Assembly (NCBI GenBank): GCA_937912185.1
Contig: CALDOH010000108.1
Location: 1 to 13,053 of the forward strand
DNA from: an uncultured bacterium
GTDB taxonomy: Bacteria > Patescibacteriota > Patescibacteriia > UBA1558 > GWA2-36-10
Direction of reading: 5' to 3'
Length of the DNA: 13,053 bases
Under the pieces are notes generated by a model. It worked only from the letters and a program-made list of their open reading frames with translations. It was not told the DNA's origin and made no database searches. The number at the start of each line of letters is the position of its first letter. Positions within the stretch are counted from its first letter, which is position 1. Made by a program: the position numbers and the translations under genes. This document shows positions 7,551 to 12,749 of the stretch, piece after piece.

Positions 7551-7576
7551 CCCCCATTAGAAGTGAGGGTTGACTT
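7544..7576 (-). terminator. Terminator hairpin of the methyltransferase gene, overlapping the next promoter
   Basis: A perfect 10-bp stem, AAGTCAACCC (7576-7567) with GGGTTGACTT (7553-7544), and a 13-nt loop on the minus strand. It is followed by TAATTTAG rather than a clean T-run, so termination may be only partial. It begins 14 nt after the stop codon of the methyltransferase. Its 3' arm contains the TTGACT used as the next -35. Confidence 0.6.
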
Positions 7577-7590
7577 AAAGAGTAAATTTC

Positions 7591-8337
7591 TTAGATTTTT
7601 ATAAAGATAGCACCAAAGTGATATTGACCAGCTTTAAATTCTTTCTCTAAGTTTAGTTCTAGTTGGCTGGCATATTCATTTAGCTTACTCGGATCAACCT
7701 GCATGTTAGAGGGCGGAGTAAAAGCCGGTTGAGTATTATCCCAGTCAACAATTAATAATTTACCACCTGATTTAAGTAAGCGACTAGCCTCGGCAATTAT
7801 TTCATAGTGTTTGCTTGATTGAAAGAGAATATTTACTAGTAAGGCAAAATCAAGTGAGGCCTCATTTATTTTAGTAGCGCCAACAACTTCTAGGTTACTC
7901 CAAATGGTCTTGATATTATAGAGACCAGCCATCCTAGCCTTAGACTCAATATCAGATAAAGTGTTCTTCAAGATATCGACAGCATATACCTGCCCTTGAT
8001 CTTTGACGAGCCGGGCGGCCTGGATAGAAAACATGCCCCCACCAGCACCAAGGTCGGCTACCACCGATCCAATACTTATTCCCAAAATATCCTTGAGAAT
8101 TGTGCCAGCGTTTAACAATTCACTTTTACCAAAGACCTCTCCCTGGCTAGGTGCTTTACCGACTGGAGTTTGAGCGACTTGAGCTTTGACTACATTGGCT
8201 TTGTCGGGAGCAATGCCTTGGTTAGCAGCCTGATTTTCAGTTATTGGTAGTCCACTAGTCAAATTTTCATCAGCTAGATTTTGATTAAGCACATTGCTAG
8301 TTTGGTCATTTATAATATTATTGTTTTCTTCTGCCAT
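7591..8337 (-). CDS. SAM-dependent class I methyltransferase with disordered N-terminus
   Basis: Residues about 75-248 form a Rossmann-type methyltransferase. Motif I is ADLGAGGG (94-101), preceded by SIGSVV. The acidic end of strand 2 is VYAVD (Asp121). Strand 4 is SLDFALLVNILF, followed by the typical helix and LLKSGGKLLIVDW. It resembles the Methyltransf_11 / UbiE-like group, but the substrate cannot be told. Residues 1-70 are unusual: rich in Asn, Gln, Ala and Glu, with no predicted fold. The next in-frame Met lies far inside the Rossmann domain, so the extension is needed to keep the domain whole. The gene stands alone, divergent from the lipid operon and closed by the hairpin at 7544-7576. 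Confidence 0.88.
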   Translation of the reverse strand: MAEENNNIINDQTSNVLNQNLADENLTSGLPITENQAANQGIAPDKANVVKAQVAQTPVGKAPSQGEVFGKSELLNAGTILKDILGISIGSVVADLGAGGGMFSIQAARLVKDQGQVYAVDILKNTLSDIESKARMAGLYNIKTIWSNLEVVGATKINEASLDFALLVNILFQSSKHYEIIAEASRLLKSGGKLLIVDWDNTQPAFTPPSNMQVDPSKLNEYASQLELNLEKEFKAGQYHFGAIFIKI

Positions 8338-8360
8338 GGTTTTATTTTATGAGTATCTAT

Positions 8361-8390
8361 ATTATATCAAAAATAAAGATATTAGACTAA
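8361..8390 (-). promoter_or_regulatory. Promoter for the methyltransferase gene
   Basis: A perfect TATAAT on the minus strand (8366-8361) lies 23 nt before the ATG, giving a leader of about 17 nt. The only -35 candidate is a weak TTAGTC (8390-8385). No Shine-Dalgarno site follows. Confidence 0.5.
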
Positions 8391-8433
8391 TGGCTTTAGT
8401 TGAATTATCATAAAAAAAGCGCTATTATTATCT

Positions 8434-8439
8434 TATAAT
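8434..8439 (+). promoter_or_regulatory. -10 element for the lipid/glmS operon, near-leaderless
   Basis: A perfect TATAAT ends 9 nt before the ATG at 8449, so transcription should start only about 3 nt upstream of the start codon. No good -35 is seen at the right distance (only A-rich sequence near 8410-8416). No other promoter is obvious before this operon. Confidence 0.55.
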
Positions 8440-8448
8440 GTTTTATTT

Positions 8449-9096
8449 ATGGCGGAGATACAGGACATCGATAAATATTTGGACGAATATTCTCAGACTG
8501 AGCAGTCCTACTATAATAAGGTCAGACAATGGCGTGATGATATTTTGTTGCCCTTGGCCCGCTTTTTTAATCGTATCGGAATATCAGCCAATCAATTGAG
8601 TTTTTTTGGGCTTATTATTTTGGGAGGCTTTGTGTATTATGTAGTTGACCGTCCAGATTTGGCGACGGTTTTTTTGTTACTCCATGTTTTGGTTGATGGT
8701 ATCGATGGCACAGTAGCTCGGCTAAATAAAAAGGATGATATGTCTGGGTCGGTGGTTGATACTATAGTAGACCATATGGGAATTTTTATTGTGATTCTGA
8801 CTTTGGGTTTTTTCAGAATGATTGATCCTAACATTGGTCTGGTCTATATTTATTTTTATACCGTAATGGTGTTTCTGATAATTGTACGCTATCTTTTGAA
8901 AATTCCAGTTCGTTTGGTAATCCGTAGTAAAGTCCTGGTTTATGCCCTTTATATCCTCTGGGCTTTTACAGGTATAAATTTTATAAATGAAGCTCTATTG
9001 GTGTTTTCAATCTTATTAATTTGGATAACTATTGTTAGTTTTTTTAAGATTAAAAATAAGTTAAAAGGCAAGCGGGGAGGCATAAAGTATTTCTAA
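8449..9096 (+). CDS. CDP-alcohol phosphatidyltransferase family membrane enzyme
   Basis: This 215-residue membrane protein carries the complete family signature D-x2-D-G-x2-A-R-x8-G-x3-D-x3-D: Asp83, Asp86-Gly87, Ala90-Arg91, Gly100, Asp104 and Asp108. These residues bind the CDP-lipid and the metal ions. Members move a phosphatidyl-type group from a CDP-activated lipid to an alcohol such as glycerol phosphate, serine or inositol phosphate. The acceptor here cannot be read from sequence. Several hydrophobic helices surround the motif (about 48-66, 69-84, 109-130 and later). The N-terminal 40 residues are amphipathic and charged. The next gene, a CarS-like CDP-lipid synthase, starts 1 nt after this stop, so the two are almost certainly co-translated and may form a two-step path. 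A perfect -10 lies just ahead of the ATG. Confidence 0.92.
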   Translation: MAEIQDIDKYLDEYSQTEQSYYNKVRQWRDDILLPLARFFNRIGISANQLSFFGLIILGGFVYYVVDRPDLATVFLLLHVLVDGIDGTVARLNKKDDMSGSVVDTIVDHMGIFIVILTLGFFRMIDPNIGLVYIYFYTVMVFLIIVRYLLKIPVRLVIRSKVLVYALYILWAFTGINFINEALLVFSILLIWITIVSFFKIKNKLKGKRGGIKYF

Positions 9097-9097
9097 A

Positions 9098-9634
9098 ATG
9101 TTAGAATATATTTTGATTATAATTTGGTTTTATTTTCCAGCCGGAGCAGCCAATATGGCCCCGGTTTTGTTTAAGTGGGTTCCTTTTTTGAATTATCCAG
9201 TTGATTTGGGCAAAAAATTTTCTGGTCAACCAATTTTTGGTTCTCACAAAACTTATCGTGGTTTTGTGGTTGGTATTTTAGCAGCCGTTGCTTGGTTGGC
9301 CTTACAAAGGTATATCTATAACATAAATCCAAGTTACGCTTTGATAGATTATAATAGTATAAATATTTGGCTATTGGGATTTTTGATGGGCTTTGGAGCC
9401 TTGTTTGGTGATTTGGCTCGCAGCTTTATCAAAAGAAGACTAGGAATTGAGCCGGGCAAGCCTTGGTTTCCTTGGGATCAGGTTGATTTTATTCTGGGGG
9501 CTATTATCTTTAGTTACTTATACATTCCTCTTTCAGGAGATATCCTTATAGCGGCAGTAGTGTTGGGCATTGTTTTACACCCAGCTTTTAATTATATGGG
9601 TTATTTATGTAGAGTAAAGAAAAATAAATTTTAG
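9098..9634 (+). CDS. CarS/DUF46-like CDP-lipid synthase (CDP-archaeol synthase family)
   Basis: This 178-residue membrane protein resembles the archaeal CDP-archaeol synthase family. In Archaea, CarS joins CTP to unsaturated archaetidic acid. The visible matching motifs are PVDLGKKFSGQPIFGSHKTYRG (33-54), where Asp36, Lys39, His50, Lys51, Thr52 and Arg54 look conserved, then FGDLARSFIKRRLG (103-116) and PWDQVDFILGA (125-135). An HPAFNYMGY motif lies near the C-terminus. The length matches CarS (about 165-180) and is shorter than bacterial CdsA (about 270-285). In a bacterium it may activate phosphatidic acid or another lipid phosphate; an archaeal-type substrate is not shown. It has a 1-nt gap on both sides, to the phosphatidyltransferase and to glmS. 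A GGGGAGG stands 19 nt before the ATG, too far for a normal ribosome site. Confidence 0.85.
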   Translation: MLEYILIIIWFYFPAGAANMAPVLFKWVPFLNYPVDLGKKFSGQPIFGSHKTYRGFVVGILAAVAWLALQRYIYNINPSYALIDYNSINIWLLGFLMGFGALFGDLARSFIKRRLGIEPGKPWFPWDQVDFILGAIIFSYLYIPLSGDILIAAVVLGIVLHPAFNYMGYLCRVKKNKF

Positions 9635-9635
9635 T

Positions 9636-11435
9636 ATGTGTGGAATTATTGGCTACATTGGGCAAAAGAAGATTAGTCCTATTTTGATAAATGGACTAAA
9701 AAAATTGGAGTATCGTGGTTATGATAGTGCGGGTATTTGTGTTTTGGAAAATGGTGGCCTTACTATTATTAAAAAAACTGGCAGGATTGAAGAATTAGCT
9801 AAATCACCGGAATTGAAAAATGTAAATGGTGCGATTGGCATTGCTCATACTCGTTGGGCAACACACGGTGAACCAAATGAGCAAAACGCTCATCCACATT
9901 TGGATTGCGAGCAGAAAATAGCTATTGTCCACAATGGTATTATTGAAAATTACCAAGCTTTGCGTGAGCTCTTGATAAAAGAAGGGCACAAAATAAGTTC
10001 TGAAACTGATTCAGAAGTTTTAGCTCATCTGATAGAAAAGTTTTATAAGGGTGATTTACTCAAGGCTGTAAAAGAAACCCTAGCTCTAGTTGATGGAGCC
10101 TATGGTATGGCGGTAATTCATAAAGATCAGGACAAAATAGTTGTGGCTCGTAAAGGTTCACCACTCATAATTGGTGTAGGGGAAGGTGAAATGTTTGTGG
10201 CTTCTGATGTGCCAGCAATCTTAGAGCACACTAAGAAAGTTATTTATCTCAATGATGATGAGATAGCAGTTATTGGGCAAAACGATTATCAAATTACCAA
10301 CCTGGCTGGAGAAAAATTAGATAATAAAATTGAAGAGATAAAATGGAGCGTAGAGCAAATGGAGAAAAAAGGCTACAAACATTTTATGCTCAAGGAGATA
10401 TTTGAGCAGCCCGAGTCTATCTCTAATACACTCCGTGGTCGTATCAAGGATGGTAAGATAAAGTTGAGTATTGATTTTGATATTAAAGAAATAAAAAAAA
10501 TTGTTATCACAGCCTGTGGTACTAGTTGGCATTCAGCCTTGATTGGTAAATATTTATTGGAATCAATTGCTGAGATATCAACTGAAGTTGATTATGCTTC
10601 TGAATTTAGATATCGACAGCCAATAGTTACTAAAAATGATTTAGCCATTGTGATTTCTCAATCAGGAGAAACAGCCGATACTTTGGCGGCTTTACGGGAA
10701 GCTAAACAAAGAGGTGCTAAAAGCTTAGGTATTATTAATGTGGTTGGTTCTACTATTTCTCGGGAGGTTGACTCTGGTATTTATTTGCACGCTGGCCCAG
10801 AGATTGGTGTGGCTAGCACCAAGGCTTTTACATCTCAGGTAGTAGCCTTACTTTTGCTAACGCTTTATATTAGACAGGAAAAAGGAATAGCCCTGGATAA
10901 AGAGTTGTTAGAAGATTTGGCGGATATTCCTGAGAAAATAGATCAAGCTCTTCATCGAGCTGAGGAAGTCAAAGAAATTGCACAGAAGTTTAAAGACATT
11001 AAAAATTTTCTTTACTTGGGCAGGGGGCTTAATTTTCCAGTAGCTTTAGAAGGAGCACTTAAGCTAAAAGAAATTTCTTATATTCATGCCGAAGGTTATC
11101 CAGCAGCTGAAATAAAGCATGGCCCAATTGCTTTGATTGATGAGAATATGCCAGTAGTGTTTATTGCCACCAAAAATAGTTTATCAGAAAAAATTATCAG
11201 TAATATGGAAGAGGTTAAAGCTCGTCAGGGAGTAGTCATAGCCTTGGTCAGCGATAGTGACGAGCGAATAGAGAAAATAGCTGATTATATTATTAAGGTA
11301 CCAGAAGTGAGAAACGAATTGTCGGCCATTGTAAATTCAATACCCTTACAACTACTAGCTTATTATATAGCAGACCTCAGGGGTCTAGATGTGGACAAGC
11401 CACGTAATTTAGCCAAGAGTGTAACCGTAGAATAA
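9636..11435 (+). CDS. glmS: Glutamine-fructose-6-phosphate aminotransferase (isomerizing)
   Basis: GlmS makes glucosamine-6-phosphate from fructose-6-phosphate and glutamine, the first step to UDP-GlcNAc for cell-wall and surface sugars. The glutaminase domain (1 to about 220) starts with MCGIIGYIG; Cys2 is the nucleophile after Met removal. HTRWATHG lies at 71-78 and HNG at 99-101. The isomerase half has two SIS domains. The first contains ACGTSWH (293-299) and SQSGETADT (341-349). The second contains EGALKLKEISYIHAEGYPAAEIKHGP. The C-terminus is KPRNLAKSVTVE, the usual family ending. The length of 599 is normal. The start ATG follows the CarS-like stop by 1 nt, so there is no room for a glmS ribozyme. 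Expression is tied to the lipid genes ahead of it. Confidence 0.98.
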   Translation: MCGIIGYIGQKKISPILINGLKKLEYRGYDSAGICVLENGGLTIIKKTGRIEELAKSPELKNVNGAIGIAHTRWATHGEPNEQNAHPHLDCEQKIAIVHNGIIENYQALRELLIKEGHKISSETDSEVLAHLIEKFYKGDLLKAVKETLALVDGAYGMAVIHKDQDKIVVARKGSPLIIGVGEGEMFVASDVPAILEHTKKVIYLNDDEIAVIGQNDYQITNLAGEKLDNKIEEIKWSVEQMEKKGYKHFMLKEIFEQPESISNTLRGRIKDGKIKLSIDFDIKEIKKIVITACGTSWHSALIGKYLLESIAEISTEVDYASEFRYRQPIVTKNDLAIVISQSGETADTLAALREAKQRGAKSLGIINVVGSTISREVDSGIYLHAGPEIGVASTKAFTSQVVALLLLTLYIRQEKGIALDKELLEDLADIPEKIDQALHRAEEVKEIAQKFKDIKNFLYLGRGLNFPVALEGALKLKEISYIHAEGYPAAEIKHGPIALIDENMPVVFIATKNSLSEKIISNMEEVKARQGVVIALVSDSDERIEKIADYIIKVPEVRNELSAIVNSIPLQLLAYYIADLRGLDVDKPRNLAKSVTVE

Positions 11436-11439
11436 TTTT

Positions 11440-12054
11440 ATGAAAAATTTTAAAATTTTATTTTTAGCAATCTTTTTCTTTTTACCCCTAGCTGGCAAAG
11501 CAGCACCTGATTCTTGTTTTTATTATTTTTATGGTGATGGCTGTCCGCATTGTCATGATACCACTCCGGTGATTGAGGGATTGGAGCAAAAATATCCAAA
11601 CATTCAAGTACATAAGTTTGAAACTTGGAGCAACGAAGAAAATAAGATTTTGTTTGAAAAAGTTGCCGAGGATTATAATATTTCTCGTTTAGGTGTGCCA
11701 GCACTTTTCTTTGGTGATAAATATTATCTAGGCTCTGATCAGATCATAAGTAATATGGAAAATGATATTACTAAAGGTCCGAGTCATACCTGTCCGCTGG
11801 TAGCCGATCTAAAGGCAGAGCCTTTGCCCGAGCCAGAGACCACAGCAAAGCCAGGATTAATAACTAATCCAGAAGTAGATCCTATAGATGAGGTGATGTT
11901 TGATTCTAAAGATGACACTGATACTTGGCAAGAATTAGGCACTACCGCTAGTCCAGATAAAACAAGTGGCTCTAAGCGTACTATTGTCTATATAACCATT
12001 AGTATTGTACTTATTGCCCTAATTTGGCTAGGCTTCAGAAAAAAAGTGATTTAG
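11440..12054 (+). CDS. Membrane-anchored thioredoxin-like protein with CPHC active site
   Basis: The protein has 204 residues. Residues 1-21 form a secretion signal or N-terminal anchor with a hydrophobic core and an AGKAA cleavage-like end. A thioredoxin-like domain follows (about 25-120), with the redox motif CPHC at 35-38 and the cis-proline region GVPALFF (85-91, Pro87). Two further cysteines (26 and 118) flank the domain and may pair. Next comes an acidic, Pro/Thr-rich linker (about 121-178) and a C-terminal membrane helix (181-198) with a basic end, RKKVI. The redox domain should therefore face outward, held to the membrane. CPHC is the active-site motif of DsbA, which favours disulfide formation, but a reductase or isomerase role is possible. 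It is the last gene of the operon, 4 nt after glmS. Confidence 0.87.
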   Translation: MKNFKILFLAIFFFLPLAGKAAPDSCFYYFYGDGCPHCHDTTPVIEGLEQKYPNIQVHKFETWSNEENKILFEKVAEDYNISRLGVPALFFGDKYYLGSDQIISNMENDITKGPSHTCPLVADLKAEPLPEPETTAKPGLITNPEVDPIDEVMFDSKDDTDTWQELGTTASPDKTSGSKRTIVYITISIVLIALIWLGFRKKVI

Positions 12055-12061
12055 CTGATGA

Positions 12062-12090
12062 TTGACTTTTCTTGATTTTTGTTGTATTAT
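12062..12090 (+). promoter_or_regulatory. Promoter for the tRNA-Glu region
   Basis: TTGACT (12062-12067), a 17-nt spacer and TATTAT (12085-12090), with a predicted start near 12097. The first sequence transcribed is the broken tRNA-like copy, then the intact tRNA-Glu. No terminator hairpin is visible between the operon upstream (stop at 12054) and this promoter. Confidence 0.65.
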
Positions 12091-12116
12091 ATTGACGTTC
12101 TTAATTATGGCCCCAT

Positions 12117-12136
12117 TCCCTCGACTGCGCTCGGGA
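12117..12136 (+). repeat. REP-like imperfect palindrome
   Basis: TCCC at 12117-12120 faces GGGA at 12133-12136 around a CGACTGCGCTC core. It pairs imperfectly (CCC/GGG and GA/TC). Its GC content is far above its surroundings. It resembles the short dispersed palindromes seen in many bacterial genomes; only one copy of this type is in the window. Confidence 0.5.
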
Positions 12137-12165
12137 CAGGCTAAGTGGTTAGGACGCCTGGTTTT

Positions 12166-12195
12166 TCCCGCGAAGCGGGACCCCGCCAAAGGCGG
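12166..12195 (+). repeat. Two adjacent GC-rich hairpins, REP-like
   Basis: TCCCGC-GAA-GCGGGA (12166-12180) is a perfect 6-bp hairpin. CCGCC-AAA-GGCGG (12183-12195) is a perfect 5-bp hairpin. Both have GC-rich stems and three-base loops. The first differs by one loop base from the terminator core at 307-321. No clear target-site duplication is seen around the pair. Confidence 0.7.
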
Positions 12196-12239
12196 TGGCA
12201 TCCGTTCATATTAAGATATCAATTAGGTTTAACAGTCAT

Positions 12240-12314
12240 GGCCCCATCGTCTAGTGGTTAGGACACTAGGTTTTCATCCTGGCAACCGGAGTTCGATTCT
12301 CCGTGGGGTCACCA
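12240..12314 (+). tRNA. tRNA-Glu (anticodon UUC)
   Basis: Full cloverleaf. The acceptor is GGCCCCA (12240-12246) with TGGGGTC (12304-12310), one G-T pair among seven. The D arm contains AGTGGTTAGGAC. The anticodon arm CTAGG-TTTTCAT-CCTGG carries TTC. The T arm is CGGAG-TTCGATT-CTCCG. The discriminator base is A, and CCA is encoded at 12312-12314. A terminator follows 6 nt later. Confidence 0.97.
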
Positions 12315-12320
12315 TAAAAA

Positions 12321-12345
12321 CACCTCCCCCTGGAGGTGCTTTTTT
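12321..12345 (+). terminator. Intrinsic terminator after tRNA-Glu
   Basis: CACCTCC (12321-12327) pairs perfectly with GGAGGTG (12332-12338) around a 4-nt loop. C and then six T follow (12340-12345). It separates the tRNA transcript from the cold-shock promoter that starts 8 nt later. Confidence 0.9.
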
Positions 12346-12352
12346 GTTAGCA

Positions 12353-12381
12353 TTGACAGTTTAGGACAAGTATGCTATTAT
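12353..12381 (+). promoter_or_regulatory. Strong promoter of the cold-shock protein gene
   Basis: A perfect TTGACA -35 (12353-12358), a 17-nt spacer and TATTAT -10 (12376-12381) preceded by TGC, an extended -10. This is the best promoter in the window. The predicted start is near 12388, 98 nt before the ATG. Confidence 0.85.
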
Positions 12382-12387
12382 GGTTGC

Positions 12388-12485
12388 GAACAATCTTTAT
12401 TGTTCAATAGTATAGTAAGTGGAGAAATATAGTCGAATTCTCATAAGCTTCTATATATTAATTCAATTTTATTTCTACATTTAGT
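12388..12485 (+). promoter_or_regulatory. Long structured 5' leader of the cold-shock gene
   Basis: The leader begins with a perfect 7-bp hairpin, GAACAAT (12388-12394) with ATTGTTC (12399-12405), right at the predicted start. A second fold pairs AGAAATA (12423-12429) with TATTTCT (12470-12476), and inside it GAATT (12435-12439) with AATTC (12460-12464). GGAG at 12421-12424 lies 61 nt from the ATG in the line of sequence, but would be close to it if the second fold forms. It holds no coding sequence that I can see. Long leaders that change fold with temperature are known for cspA-type mRNAs; that this one does so is inference. Confidence 0.55.
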
Positions 12486-12683
12486 ATGCAAGGAATTATC
12501 AAAAAATTGACTGACAAAAACTTTGGTTTTATCACACCAGAAGGCGACGACAAGGATTTATTCTTTCACGCCAACGAACTTGATGGAATCGATTTCAGTG
12601 AATTAAGTGAAGGTGATGCTGTTACTTTTGAAGTAACTGACACCCCAAAAGGTCAAGCTGCCACTAAGGTTGCTAAAGCCTAA
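12486..12683 (+). CDS. Cold-shock domain protein (CspA family)
   Basis: This 65-residue single-domain cold-shock protein binds single-stranded RNA and DNA and acts as an RNA chaperone. RNP1 is KNFGFIT at 11-17 and RNP2 is LFFHA at 25-29, with the aromatic residues that stack on bases. The start MQGIIKKLTDKNFGFI and the end with GQAATKV are typical. Its length matches the usual 65-70. It stands alone between a strong promoter with a long leader and a strong terminator. No Shine-Dalgarno site is seen directly before the ATG. Confidence 0.97.
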   Translation: MQGIIKKLTDKNFGFITPEGDDKDLFFHANELDGIDFSELSEGDAVTFEVTDTPKGQAATKVAKA

Positions 12684-12702
12684 ATCTTTTAAATAAGATT
12701 AT

Positions 12703-12730
12703 AAAAACCACCCCCCTCGGGGTGGTTTTT
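12703..12730. terminator. Strong bidirectional terminator after the cold-shock gene
   Basis: A 12-bp perfect stem, AAAAACCACCCC (12703-12714) with GGGGTGGTTTTT (12719-12730), and a CCTC loop. The T-tract on either strand is built into the stem, so it would also stop the minus-strand gene ending at 12750. Confidence 0.93.
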
Positions 12731-12749
12731 GTTTTGAGCTTTATAATGA

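Larger units (their letters stand above)
12109..12203 (+). pseudogene. Broken tRNA-Glu-like copy interrupted by palindromic inserts
   Basis: Blocks of the intact tRNA-Glu at 12240 reappear here in order. ATGGCCCCAT (12107-12116) holds the 5' acceptor arm. AGTGGTTAGGAC (12144-12155) is the D arm, then CTGGTTTT starts the anticodon arm. Sequence rich in palindromes separates them: about 12117-12140 between acceptor and D arm, and 12166-12198 in the anticodon loop. CATCC at 12199-12203 fits the other side of the loop, though five bases could be chance. No T arm or 3' acceptor follows, so it cannot make a normal tRNA. It lies directly behind a promoter and would be transcribed ahead of the intact gene. 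Confidence 0.7.

Noticed and set aside
9600..9640. glmS ribozyme or riboswitch before glmS
   Set aside because: glmS starts 1 nt after the previous stop codon, so there is no leader to hold one.
12109..12203. A functional tRNA with a spliced intron
   Set aside because: The T arm and 3' acceptor are missing, two separate inserts would have to leave, and the inserts are far too short for group I introns.
12117..12203. CRISPR array
   Set aside because: The palindromes differ from each other and have no regular spacers; no cas gene is nearby.
12421..12485. A short leader peptide behind GGAG in the cold-shock leader
   Set aside because: No ATG, GTG or TTG stands at a usable distance after GGAG before the cold-shock start codon.
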